Shown here piece after piece: positions 25,055-35,819 of a stretch of 64,000 nt of DNA. A program made the translations under genes and the position numbers. A model generated the notes under the pieces. It did not search any database and was not told where the DNA came from. It saw only the letters and a program-made list of their open reading frames with translations. Position 1 is the stretch's first letter; each line of letters begins with the position of its first letter. The DNA is from Halichoerus grypus (lineage: Eukaryota > Chordata > Mammalia > Carnivora > Phocidae), in NCBI RefSeq assembly GCF_964656455.1, contig NC_135723.1, forward strand, positions 95,991,283 to 96,055,282, given 5' to 3'.

Positions 25055-25240
25055 GTTTCTTAGGCCATGCTTCTCAAACCTTAAAGAGCATGAGACTCAT
25101 GTAGGGGTCTTGTTAAAATACAGGTTCTTATTCTATCAGTCAGTCTAAAGTGCAGTCTAGACTGCACTTCTTACAAGCTCCCAGGTAAAACTGATGGTGC
25201 TGGTCTAGGAACTTCAATCTGAGTAGCAAATTCATAAAAA
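25055..25240 (+). mobile_element. MER5-type (hAT-Charlie) DNA transposon remnant
   Basis: Reads like a non-autonomous MER5 element: TGCTTCTCAAACCTTAAAGA, GTCTTGTTAAAATACAGG, CTCCCAGGTAAAACTGATG and GGTGCTGGTCTAGGAACTTC. The terminal repeats are worn. It contains a perfect 22-bp palindrome at 25,148-25,169. Confidence 0.6.
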
Positions 25241-26773
25241 TTTCTAAATGAAAAGAATGGTATGCAGAGCTCCGTTTTCCTGTTTTGTTGTTGTTTTTAG
25301 GAATCCTAAAGCACCTATCTCCTCTGATGATTTTTCAAACCATTCCTGGTTCAGGATTCTCGATACCCTGCAGATACTACAATTTAAAATAATGGCAACC
25401 ATAAATAAAAGAGGATCATCACTATAGATCCAATGAAAATTAAAAAGGAATACTATGAACACTATGCCCCAAAATGTGATAATCTAGATAAAATAGATCA
25501 ATTCCTTGAAAAGACACAATCTGCCAAAACTCACATAAGAAATGGATAATCTGAATAGGCCTACATCTATTAAAGAAATAAAGTCCATAATTAACAACCT
25601 TCCAAAATAGAAGGGACAATACCCAGATGGGTTCACTGGTGAATTCTGCCAAACATGTGACAAGGAGAGGACGTCAATTCTACACAATCTCTTTCAGGGG
25701 ATCAAAGCAGAGGGAATGCTTCCTAACTCATTCTGAGGCTAGCATTACCCCAATGCCAAAACCAGACAAAAACATTTTAAGAGAACTACAGACTAATCTC
25801 TCTCATGAACATAGACACAAAAAGCCTTAACAAAATATTAGCAAAATGAATCCAAGAAAAGTATAAAAAGAATTATACGTGACAACAAAGTTAGATTTCA
25901 GGTATGCAGGGCTGAGTCAATATTTGAAAAATCAGTGTAATCCACTGCATCAACTAAAAAAGAAAAATAATAGGATTATAGGACTATGTGCAGAAAAAAA
26001 CATCTGAAAAAATCCAACACCCATTCATCATCAAAACTCTCAGTAAACTAGAAACAGAGGTAAAGTTTCTCAACTTGATAAAGACTACCTACAAAGTACT
26101 TAGAGCAAGCATCATACTTAATGGTAAGAAACTTGAAGCCTTCCCAGTGTAGTATTGGCAAAAGATTAGACAAATACATCAGTGGAAAATAAGGCAGCCC
26201 AGAAACAGACTCAGATACAGCCAACCGATCTTCCGACATAAGCAATACATTGGATCAAAGATGGCCTCTTCAACAAATGGTGCTGGATCAACTGGACATC
26301 TGCAGGCAAAAAAGTAATTTAGATGCAGATCTTACTTACATCCTTCACCAAAATCAACTCAAAATAGATGTAAAATGCAAAATAATAAAATTCCTACAAG
26401 GCAACATAGGAGTAAACCTAGATGTCCTCAGGTATGGTTAGGCCTTCTTAGACACAATATCAAAGGTACAACCCATGGAAGAAATAATCGATAAACTGGT
26501 CTTCATTAACATTAAAATTTTCTGCTCTGCAAAAGACAACGCCAAGAGAATAAGACAAGTCACAGAAGGAGGAAACATCTGCCAAAGACACATCTGATAA
26601 AGGGTTGTATTTCAAATATTCAAGAAACACTTAGAACTCAAAAATAAGAAAACCACCCAAATATAAAATGAGCCAATGACCTTAACACCTCCCCTAGGAT
26701 GATATACAGAAGGCAAATAAGCATATGAAAAGATGTTCCACATCATCAAATGCAATTTAAAATAACACTATCA

Positions 26774-26911
26774 TGGGACGCCTGGGTGGCGCAGGCGGTT
26801 AAGCATCTGCCTTCCACTCAGGTCATGATAGGGAGCCTGCTTCTCTCCCTGCTTGTGCTCTCTCACTCTCTGACAAATAAATAAATCTTTAAAAAATAAA
26901 TAAATAAAAAA
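26774..26911 (+). mobile_element. SINEC with internal deletion, inside L1
   Basis: Head GGGACGCCTGGGTGGCGCAG and CTCAGGTCATGATAGGGAGC: the block that normally runs from the TCCCAGGGTCCTGGGATCGAG part to CCCTGCTC is missing. The tail is AAATAAATAAATC with further A-rich repeats. The target-site duplication TAAAATAACACTATCA lies at 26,758-26,773 and 26,912-26,927. Confidence 0.93.
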
Positions 26912-27376
26912 TAAAATAACACTATCACAGATGTAATAACAAAGCCTATAATGATGGCCAAAATCTTGAATACTGACACCACCAAATGCTGGTAAGGATG
27001 TGGAGCAATATAAGTCTCACACTGCTGGTGGGAATGCCAAACAGTACAGCCACTTTGGAAGACAGGTGGGTGGTTTCGTACAAAACTAAACATACTCTGA
27101 ACATACGATCCAGCAATCATGCTCCGAGGCATTACCCAAAGAAGTTAAAACCTTATGTCCACACAAAAACCTGCACACAAATGTTTACAGCAGCCTTTTT
27201 CATAAATGTCAAACCGTGGAAGGAACCAAGAAGTTCTTTAGTAGATAAGAGTATATACAAACCACAGTAACTCCAGACAACGGAATATTATTCAGTGCTA
27301 AAAAAGGAATGAGCTACCAAGCCATAAAGAGACACAGAGAAACCTTAAATGCATAAACAGTTAAAGAAGTCCATCC

Positions 27377-27560
27377 AAGGGGCGCCTGGGTGGCTCAGTC
27401 GTTAAGCGTCTGCCTTCGGCTCAGGTCATGATCCCAGGGTCCTGGGATCGAGCCCCGCATCGGGCTCCCTGCTCCGTGGGAAGCCTGCTTCTCCCTCTCC
27501 CACTCCCCCTGCTTGTGTTCCCTCTCTCGCTGTCTCTCTCTGTCAAATAAATAAATAAAA

Positions 27561-27589
<29 letters not shown>
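27377..27589 (+). mobile_element. SINEC with long A-tail, inside L1
   Basis: Complete SINEC with the variant GTCGTTAAGCGTCTGCC and CCCAGGGTCCTGGGATCG blocks, CCCTGCTTGTGTTCCC, and an A-run of nearly 30 bases. The target-site duplication AAAGAAGTCCATCC is at 27,363-27,376 and 27,590-27,603. The long unbroken tail suggests a recent insertion. Confidence 0.96.
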
Positions 27590-27595
<6 letters not shown>

Positions 27596-28032
27596 GTCCA
27601 TCCGAAAAAACTATATACTGTATGATTCCAAGTTATGACATTCTGGAAAAGGCACAACTATGAAGAAAATAAAAAGCTACGTGGTTGCTAGGGGTGGGAG
27701 GATTTAGATAAATAGGCAGAGCACAGAGGACTTTTAGGGCAGTAAAAATGCTCTGTATGATACTATAATGATGGATGTATTTTATACATTTGTCCAAATC
27801 CATAGAATGTATAACACCAATATAAACTATGAACTTGGGAGTGATTATGTAGTATCAGTGTGGTTTTGCCAATTGTAACAAATGTCCCACTGTGGTTGAT
27901 GGGTGGTGATAATGGGGGAGGCTATGCATGTACAGGGGGCACATGGGAAACCTATATAACCCTCCTCTCAATTTTGTTGTAAACCTAGAACTACCCTATA
28001 AAGAAGTCTTAAAAAAAAAAAAAAAAAAAAGG

Positions 28033-30152
28033 CTCCCAATAAGCATTCTTGACAAGAACACCTGATTTTCCAGGAGTAGATTACGGATACCCATACTGGG
28101 TTAGTGGATCTGTAAAGTATGAAACTAAAGAAAATTGTTAGTATGTCTTCCAGTGCCTAGAAGAGCTCCTCGTACAGGGACTCAAATGATCACGGCACAA
28201 ATGACTACAGGATTTAGCGTGGAAGAAGAGAAAAAAGGAGGAAGAGTTTGGTTAAGGTTTTTCAGTATCTGAAGGTAGCTAAGTAGAAATCAAGTAAAAG
28301 TCTTCCGTACCATTATAGTAGGAAAGTAAGAGAATGAAAGGTCTATTTCAGCCTATTTTAAATACACATCTTTAACAACCAGTTGTCCAACAATGGTATA
28401 TGTTTCCTCAAATGCACAGAGCTAATTGAACACGTTCAAGCAAAGAAGCCAGATGGCTCTCTCAGAGGGACACGAAAGAAAACACACCTGCCCTGCAAAC
28501 ACTAGGTTTCCTCAAGTTGCCCCCCACTCCCTAAGCACACGATTCACTACTCACAACATCAGGAATAAATTGCAACAGTCTTCCTACTTTGAAAATGAAA
28601 AATAAAGTTGCCTCAAAACAACAGCCCTTGGGCCAGAAGCCACAACCTTACACATGACCTAAAAGCAAATCAAAAGCTTCATTCTCTGGAAGTCATAAAA
28701 ACAAAAGAAACTATTCCACTGAGATAAATGAGTACCTTCAAAGACAATGGTATGATAAAGACATAGGAATACTCTCAGAATGAAATCTATTTGTTTGAGC
28801 ATCTGTTTGCCACCTACAAAGAATAACTCTTTCTGATGGATTTAACCGAGAAAAAAAAGATAATAAAATTCATTTGATGGGACGTTAATGCACAAACACA
28901 CCTCATTTTCCTAGAAAACCTCAAAAGATATCTGGTGTTAATGTATCAAAACCCAGATTTTTTTTGTGTGTGTGATCAAGCCATAACATTTTAGCAATTT
29001 GAATATTAAAACTGCCCTCATAACATCACTTGGTATTTTCAATGGTTTCATCTAAAAGAATACCCTTATTTCTGATAATGCTACAATGTATCAATTTACA
29101 TTTTTTTTTTTTAGATAATTAAGATTATTTTTACACTCACTTTGGAAGCTTTAGCTTCTAGAAGCATGGAGCTATTAAAATGCTAATATGGAAAGATAAG
29201 GTGGGCATGTTACACATAATACCAGTAAAACACAGGAAATTGATTCTCTAGATGATGTGGAAAAGCTGGCTTATAAAGTTAATGAGATATTACTTAAGGC
29301 AAAAGAAACAATTTGCCCATTAACAATAAGGATAAGCCAAACATTTTTGTCATCAAATATAATGACACTAAAAGAATAACAAAAACTAAGTAGATATGAA
29401 AATCAACTAAAGTACAGGGGAAAAAACTACATCAAACACATGAAGTATAGTTACAGCAGCAAGTCTTAGCAAGTTAGAAATAAATATAAGAGAATAAAAA
29501 GAATTCCAACAATTATATGGGTTATACACCAAGGAAAGTGTCACTAGTCAAAGGAGTACATTTCCCATTGAACATTTAAGAGACTTGACAACTACCTGGG
29601 ATGGATTTCTAATATAGCAGGAGAGTAAAGTAAAAGGATTAACCCTGAAACCCAAAAATCCACTACTTTGTCTCTTAGATATCTTAGCTAGCCTCAGATA
29701 ACAAAAATAGCACAATCCTTAAGCAGTAGCTTTAGCCAGAGATTTCTTGGCCATCCACAAAGTTTAAAAAAAAAAAAAAAAAACCTGCAAGTTTTCCAAG
29801 TTTCAAAGCAGGCATAGTGCTTTAATTTAAATAACAAAAATGCCACGTTGATTTTAGGAAAAATATATAGTCAGAAAACCCAGGTTTCAGTCCCAATTCT
29901 ATCTCCAATATCCATTTCCAAAGGCTTTTCCTTAGGAAAGGAGTATTTTATTCCCTGTGTATGAAGTATATTCCAAAATTTTGAGTCTATCATTTGCTCC
30001 TTGCTGATAAGAATAAAATGACAAATTTTTAACATCTAGATATCACAAATCATCATTAAATACAGATCACGTATTTCTGAAGAAAATTTAACAATGTGAA
30101 TTCAAATGTGCTGCAAGTGTAAACTACACACTGGTGTTTGAAGATTTAGTAC
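28033..30152. other. No recognised gene; AT-rich, probably intronic
   Basis: T- and A-runs at about 29,101-29,112 and 29,766-29,783. No supported coding, RNA or repeat feature. Confidence 0.4.
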
Positions 30153-30169
30153 AAAAAATGTCAACTACT

Positions 30170-30360
30170 GGGGCTCTGGGGCGGTTTAGTCGGTTAAGTG
30201 TCTGCCTTCAGCTCAGGTTGTGATCCCAAGGTCCTGGGATTGAGCCCCCTGTGGCATTGGGCTCCCTGCTCAGCAGGGAGTCCGCTTGCCCTCTCCCTCT
30301 GCCCCTCCCCCTCCCCCAGCTCATGCGCTCACTCATGCTGTCAAATGAAAATCTTTTTCT
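30170..30360 (+). mobile_element. Diverged SINEC with TSD
   Basis: Head GGGGCTCTGGGGCGGTTTAG, then TAAGTGTCTGCCTTCAGC, a middle with an extra TGTGGC next to ATTGGGCTCCCTGCTCAGC, and a CT-rich body without the usual long A-tail. The duplication ACAAAAAATGTCAACTACTG-like sequence before it is matched by AAAAAAGTCAACTATTG after it, with two differences, which fits an older insertion. Confidence 0.88.
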
Positions 30361-30377
30361 AAAAAAGTCAACTATTG

Positions 30378-30815
30378 CATTAATAATTGCTTATTCTGAT
30401 CACATATTGAAATAACATTTTAGATATTAAGTTAAATATATAAAATTAAGTTCATTTGTTTTATCTTTTTAACGGGCTACTGGGAAAGTTTAAGTTACAT
30501 ATGAAATTACATTTCTATTGTATTGAATGGCCGGCTGCAGGCTGAACTCTTCACAGTAAGGTTTGTAAATTATTTTTCTACAGCATCTACTGAAGTATGG
30601 TACATAATAGATTCTCAAAAAGCATTAAAGGAACTTTATATAGAAGCATACAACAGCAACTAAATAAGACCAAAGTTGACTTTTTGATTCATATACCAGC
30701 TATATTCTGTTGGAGTGACATTAAAAACCTCTTATTTAGTAATCGTGACAATTCTGAAATATGGACCAAGACAACCAAAAAAAATTTTCAGCTGAAAAAG
30801 TAAACTGACATACCT
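30378..30815. other. No recognised feature
   Basis: AT-rich with one 68-codon frame and no support. Confidence 0.4.
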
Positions 30816-30819
30816 AATT

Positions 30820-31205
30820 TGTACGGGGTGCATCATGTTCTCCCAGAATTCCTGCTGAAGTCCTATACCTGTACCTCAGAATGCCACTGTATTTGGAGAC
30901 AGAGCCTTTAAAAGGATAATTAAAATAAAATAAATCATACAGATGGACCTAATCCAATAGGACTGGTATCTTTATAAGAATAGGATATTAGAACCCAAGT
31001 AACACACAGACCAACCGGCAATCCATGAGGACACGGAGAGAAGACAGGCATCTAACTGCAAGCCAAGGAGAGGGGCTTCAAAAGAAACCAAAGCTGCCAA
31101 CACCTTGATCTTGGACTTCTAGCTTGAGAATTAAGAGAAAATAAATTTCTATCACTTAAGCCACCCAGTCTACGGTACTTTGTGGCAGCCCTAGTACACT
31201 AATAC
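30820..31205 (+). mobile_element. MLT1-type MaLR solo LTR
   Basis: Blocks in order: GACCTAATCCAATAGGACTG, ATCTTTATAAGAATAGGATA, CCATGAGGACACGGAGAGAA, CACCTTGATCTTGGACTTCT, GAGAAAATAAATTTCTATCA with the polyadenylation signal, and AAGCCACCCAGTCTACGG. These match the MLT1 family. No internal retroviral genes are present. Confidence 0.75.
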
Positions 31206-31269
31206 ATTGTTCCAAACACTTAAAACTTTTCCAACTTGAGTGGAGTTTTGGCTTTTATACTTAAGTTAC

Positions 31270-31650
31270 AAATTCAATTCCTCACTCATACCAGCCACAT
31301 TTCAAGTGCTCAACAGCCATATGCAGCTAAGGGCCACACTACTGCACAGTACAGACCTAGAGAGGACACCAGACCAAGAATTTCCAAAAAGAATGCTTAA
31401 AGTAGTTGGGAGATATAACAAAAAAAATGTGTTCTTATATATATTGAAGCATGTTCCATCTTTAATTTTAAAACAAAATGCAAATGCATGGGATTCAAAT
31501 CCACCCTTGTGTTATTCTTACTATGATTTGCTGAGTAGATTAGGGAAGGGAGTTCATAGTTTAGAGCTATGTTTGGTACATCTGAATGTCATCACCAAGG
31601 TTTCTCGAGATGTGTCCATTGCTGCAAAATACAGAGAACCACTGACGTAG
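31270..31650 (+). mobile_element. Probable hAT-type DNA transposon remnant(s)
   Basis: CAGCCACATTTCAAGTGCTC followed by AACAGCCATATGCAGCTAAG resembles a widespread old non-autonomous DNA element. The segment ends with AGAGAACCACTGA, like the terminal repeat of MER5-type elements. A 136-codon frame spans it, made of the MLT1 end plus this repeat, so I do not treat it as a gene. Confidence 0.4.
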
Positions 31651-31659
31651 GTGGCCAGG

Positions 31660-32060
31660 ATACATTTACCAGTACAAAAGAGTCAGAATTCTAGGTATGA
31701 TTTCCCAGAAATTCCCCAATTAGCCACTGGTAAATTGGAGAACGCTAATACTCAGCTGTAGATTTCATCATGCCTCTTGTCAACTTAATCAGGCATTTTC
31801 AATAGAAATTAAATTCCAGAAATATAAGACATGGCACGAATATGCTACTGAACAGGATATTCCTAGATTCATTATCATAAACATGAGGGATCAAAAAAGT
31901 ATGTCCACTATTAATAACTTCATGCATCTATAAATAAAGTTTAAAAAGCATGGAAGAAAAATACAGAATCCAGGAAACAAAATAGTTCTGCTAGACTTGC
32001 CTAACAGTACCGAACACATTTACTAAAATAAGTAGCTATCTCCTTTAAGAATTAGAAAAA
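31660..32060. other. No recognised feature
   Basis: AT-rich sequence without frames, repeats or motifs that I can support. Confidence 0.4.
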
Positions 32061-32067
32061 TGAAGGT

Positions 32068-32267
32068 AGAGGGGCACCTGGGTGGCTCAGTCAATTAAGT
32101 GGCTGACTCGATCTCAGCTCAGGTAATGATCTTGGGGTCATGGGATGAAATCTCGAGTCGAGCTCCGAGCTGGGCATAAAGCCTGCTTAAGATTCTCTTC
32201 ACTTCCTCTGCCCCTCCCCACCCCCACTCTCTCACCCTAAGGGGGGGAAAAAAAAAAAAAAAAAAGG
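32068..32267 (+). mobile_element. Older SINEC copy
   Basis: Head GGGGCACCTGGGTGGCTCAG, then an altered middle (GACTCGATCTCAGCTCAGG, GGCATAAAGCCTGCTTAAG) typical of an older SINEC subfamily, a short C-rich body and an A-run at about 32,249-32,266. The duplication is not clearly readable. Confidence 0.88.
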
Positions 32268-32299
32268 AACATAGAGAGTCCAAAATGTAATCTTCAGTA

Positions 32300-32750
32300 T
32301 AATAAAGTTCATCTACTGGGAAGTATTTTACATTTGCATAGAACTTTACTTTTTAAACTGGCTTTTTTTTTTTTTTAAGATTTTATTTATTTACTTATTT
32401 GAGAGAGAGAGAGAGAAACAGCATGAGAGGAGATAGGGTCAGAGGGAGAAGCAGGCTCCCCGCTGAGCTGGGAGCCTGATGTGGGACTCGATCCCAGGAC
32501 TCCAGGATCATGACCTGAGCCGAAGGCAGTTGCTTAACCAACTGAGCCACCCAGGCGCCCTAAACTGGCTTTTTATACGGTATCTTAAATTTGCCCAAGA
32601 ACTTCATGTTTGGATATATTCTTAGTTTACATAAAGAAACTAAGGCTCTAAGAAATTAAGTGACATGCCCAATGTCACCCAATTTGTAAATGACTAAAAG
32701 ACAAACCTTAGTCCTCTAGTTCCAAAACTTTGTATAGGCTTCACCCTGTT
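32300..32750 (-). mobile_element. MIR element split by a SINEC insertion
   Basis: The left part has GAAGTATTTTACATTTGCAT and the right part has AAAGAAACTAAGGCTCTAAG, AAGTGACATGCCCAATGTCA and CTCTAGTTCCAAAACTTTG, the reverse complement of a MIR. The SINE at 32,368-32,570 divides it. Confidence 0.65.
32368..32570 (-). mobile_element. SINEC, inverted, with TSD
   Basis: T-run and AAGATTTTATTTATTTACTT at the left, GA-rich body, GACTCGATCCCAGGACTCC, and GAGCCACCCAGGCGCCC at the right. The target-site duplication TAAACTGGCTTTTT lies at 32,354-32,367 and 32,571-32,584. It faces the plus-strand SINEC that ends about 100 bases to the left. Confidence 0.95.
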
Positions 32751-32754
32751 AAAG

Positions 32755-34090
32755 CATTAAAACTATGCCTAGTGTGGTGTTATGTAAATGTTAGTTATAA
32801 TAAAAATTTTTAATACAATTATAGTGACTTGATCAAGTGTTGTACTAACAAGACTTAAAATGGTAATTAAATTCAGAATAAATCTCAACCATGGTAATTC
32901 AATTTAGAAGAAATAACTCCCGAGAGCATTATGGTCACAGGAATCTTTTTAAAATTTAAATGTATAGAATCTTTTTGCAAAGAAATACCAAGTGATAGAT
33001 AAAAGGCTTTCTAGCATAAATTTATGATGATCAAATTAGGTGGGGAAAATAAAATCGAACTTTTAAAACTACAGTTTTTTTATATATTAAGTGAATAATG
33101 TCTCATATCTACCTGCTGTATTTTTTATTCCATCAGATCCATTTAAGAGTGATATAAAAGTGATTTAGAAGGTCAATATTCAATGTTAAAAGAGGATTTA
33201 AAAAGTGAGGAACTGAGCTAGATTTAAAAAGACTGAAGAATGAACAGGTGGTCCCAGTTGGGAACAAGCAACTGGAAAAGTTATTTTGGAACAATGGGAA
33301 AATTTAAATATGGACAGGTACTATGAAATTTTAGGTAGAAAGAGTAGAGTTATGAACTGAATGAAACAACTTACAGTATGTTCTCATTTAGGTTTAAAAA
33401 TACTTCACTATAATTATACACAACAAATATCTGGAGGGATATAAATATAAACGCACACACTACATACACGGCAATAACAGCAGTAATCTCTGAGAGGCTA
33501 GAACATGGCACTGTTATTTCATTTTTGTTTACCTTCTAAATTTTTATAACGCATATGTACTATGTTGTAAAAATATAAAAATTTTAAAATATCAATATTT
33601 TTATTAAGCCAGAAATAAAAACCTGTCTTCTGTGTCTTACATTTGTGAAACAAGCACATGTGAAATAATGATTCTGAAGATGGTTTGACTCTTCACTTTT
33701 ATTTTAGCTCTCAGGTGTTTATAATAAATCAACTTTACTTTCAAATATATGGAGTTCTGAATATAAGCTTCATGCTAAAAAAATGAAATGATCACAGACA
33801 CTGAAGAACAACGCAAAAAAAGTCCCTACTTATAATATTTTGAAAAGTCACCTATATTTAGAGTTTCAAATAGCAATTGTATGCCCATACCAGTTAAATA
33901 TTGTTCATCATGAATTAAAACAAAAATCTTTAGATAAGAAGAAGGAAATGAGAAAAATTCTTGCTATTTATCAGTGTTAAAATGCTAGTCTTAAATCTTC
34001 CCAACAACTGTCCTTAGAAACTCTCATTCTCTGTATATCACTGATGAGAAAAATCTTAAGGACTGAATCCAGAATAAAGAAACTCCTGCT
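32755..34090. other. No recognised gene
   Basis: Very AT-rich, with no frame of note and no repeat identified. Confidence 0.4.
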
Positions 34091-34099
34091 TGGTAATCA

Positions 34100-34195
34100 T
34101 TTTCCAATACTATACACATATCAAATCATTAAGCTGTACATCTGAAACTAATACAATGTTACGTCAATTATACCTCAATTTATAGAAAACAAACT
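34100..34195 (+). mobile_element. L1 3' end fragment
   Basis: ATCATTAAGCTGTACATCTG, AAACTAATACAATGTTACG and CAATTATACCTCAATTTATA match the last bases of an L1 3'UTR. Confidence 0.6.
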
Positions 34196-34207
34196 ACAAA
34201 TTGATTT

Positions 34208-34308
34208 TTTTAAAGATTTTATTTTTCAAGTAATTTCTACATCCAATGTGGGGTTTGAACCCACAACCCGGAGATCAAGGGTCACATGCTCCATCAGCCA
34301 GGCGCCCC
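34208..34308 (-). mobile_element. Short tRNA-like SINEC, inverted
   Basis: TTTAAAGATTTTATTTTTCAAG, then TGGGGTTTGAACCCACAAC (an almost intact B-box) and CATCAGCCAGGCGCCCC. Only the tRNA-derived head and a short tail are present, with no CT-rich body. CTACAAATTGATTTT before and CTACAAATTTATTTG after may be a diverged target duplication. Confidence 0.85.
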
Positions 34309-34336
34309 TACAAATTTATTTGTAAAAAAGTAAAGA

Positions 34337-34440
34337 TGGAGCACCTGGCTGGCTCAGTCAGTAGAGCACCAACTCTCAGGGTCGTGAGTTCAAGCCCCAT
34401 GTTAGGTGTGGAGATAACTTAAAAATAAAAATAAATAAAA
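34337..34440 (+). mobile_element. Short tRNA-like SINEC
   Basis: GGAGCACCTGGCTGGCTCAG, AGTAGAGCACCAACTCTCAG and GTGAGTTCAAGCCCCATG keep A-box-like and B-box-like sequences, followed by AAAATAAAAATAAATAAAAG. It lacks the CT-rich body. It forms an inverted pair with the copy 28 bases to the left. Confidence 0.85.
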
Positions 34441-34449
34441 GGAAAGACC

Positions 34450-34640
34450 TCCCCTCCCCCAATAGCAAAATGGCAAAGAGTCATAAATGTTTCACAAAAG
34501 ATCTGCAAAAGGCCAATAAACACTCAAAATATAAGCATTCTGCCATAAAGGAAATGTAAATTAAAATCACAGAGATGCCTCTAGATATCCACCAAATGGC
34601 TAAAATTTAAAACTAATTCTAAGGATTAGAAAAGAACATT
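34450..34640 (+). mobile_element. L1 ORF2 C-terminal fragment
   Basis: AGATCTGCAAAAGGCCAATAAAC, GGAAATGTAAATTAAAATCAC and CACCAAATGGCTAAAATTTA match the region of L1 ORF2 shortly before its stop. Old and broken. Confidence 0.6.
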
Positions 34641-34649
34641 CTAGGGGAT

Positions 34650-35430
34650 AAATTTAGCATGAGATAAGGCATGAGTATTAAAGCTGGAACAAATGTTCAC
34701 ATAAGTAAACACGTGTTCATGTGGCTTGGGCAGACAGGGAAAGATAAAATGTGTTCTGGAAAAGTAGTTAAGAATCAGAACTCGGAGCATCTTCAAGTCC
34801 AGGAGAAGGACTTTAACCCATATATGATTAGCAAACCCATGACATGGATGACAGCTTTGTGTAGAATGTTCCAAGGGGGGAGAAGATACAGAAGATTTCA
34901 GAAGCATTTCTTATCTCCTACCCTGCATTAAATTTGTCTATCCTCCACAATCTGATGTTACCCTCACTCCTCAACCAAAATCCCCACCTGCACTCTCCAA
35001 CCTACTCAGAGTTTCTTTCTCTTTACTCACCACCAGGTGAGCTCACACCTGGTCAGAGGGAGCGCAGAGCTTTCACTCAGGGCACATCACCCGCATTACT
35101 CTTCTGCTCCCCCTAGGCTGCTCTCAATTTAAGTCCAGTGCTTTTGCAGAGGCACAGCTGAGGTCTACCCATTCCGTGATTTCCTGCCTACTCCAAACTG
35201 CCCTCATCTCCTTCCCCTGAGTCCCTCCCTTCCTTATGTGGGTTCCTGTAATACACAATTCAACATCTAACTAGAATCCGTATATTGTTCTCAACTCTCC
35301 AACCAGACTATAAACTCCTGGATAGAAGGGATCACACCTTCCACTTTTGTACCTCTGCTGGACCTACTACCAAAGAACATACACTAGCTAGTTGTCAGTT
35401 CCTCTTGATACAGAAAAGCAAACATACCCT
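34650..35430. other. No recognised gene; possible L2-like pyrimidine-rich part
   Basis: 34,930-35,400 is CT-rich with ACTATAAACTCCTGGATAG, a weak L2-like 3' end. I would not assign it firmly. Confidence 0.3.
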
Positions 35431-35434
35431 TTCA

Positions 35435-35815
35435 CCCAACAATTCTATTTCTAGTTTATCCTACTGATATATACATATACACACAATAACACATGATCAA
35501 AAATAGCATTATGGATAGTAACAATAAAAACTGGAAATAACCTAAATGTCTATTAAGAAAGACTAGTTCATTTGAGTCTATACTGCCTATTAAAAAACAG
35601 AACTTGGGGTGTTGTATGAAAGCAGAGAAGGTGGGTACTCCCCTTGACAAGGATGGAGGAGGCCCTCGGGCCTGACAACAAGCACACATACCGTTAAGTC
35701 ACTGCCACCTACTTTGCGGCATCTAGCCATCGTTTTTTTTGTTTGTTTGTTGAATCACTATATTGTACACCAGAAACTATGTTAGCTACACTGGAATTAA
35801 ATTTAAAAAAACAAA
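35435..35815 (+). mobile_element. L1 3' region fragments
   Basis: ACCCAACAATTCTATTTCTAG and CTGGAAATAACCTAAATGTC resemble the end of L1 ORF2, and CACTATATTGTACACCAGAAA with ACACTGGAATTAAATTTAA resembles the L1 3' terminus. Probably one worn copy. Confidence 0.5.
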
Positions 35816-35819
35816 AAAC

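Larger units (their letters stand above)
25400..28032 (+). mobile_element. 5'-truncated L1 with ORF2 remains, 3'UTR and poly-A, broken by two SINECs
   Basis: ORF2 sequence runs from about 25,406: GAATACTATGAACACTATGC, CAGATGGGTTCACTGGTGAA, ATGCCAAAACCAGACAAAAA, GGTGCTGGATCAACTGGAC and TCTGCAAAAGACA-like blocks appear in the normal L1 order (RT thumb and C-terminal region). The 3'UTR follows from about 27,240 and ends in an A-run at 28,012-28,032. Frames are broken by many stops. SINECs at 26,774 and 27,377 inserted later and duplicated L1 bases at their target sites. The nearest normal L1 5' parts are absent, as in typical truncated insertions. Confidence 0.9.

Noticed and set aside
31240..31650. 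136-codon plus-strand frame
   Set aside because: It begins in the end of an MLT1 LTR and runs through a DNA-transposon-like remnant. No domain is seen.
34337..34410. tRNA-like sequence with A-box and B-box similarity
   Set aside because: It belongs to a SINE with an A-rich tail and does not fold as a full tRNA with a proper acceptor stem. Not called as a tRNA gene.
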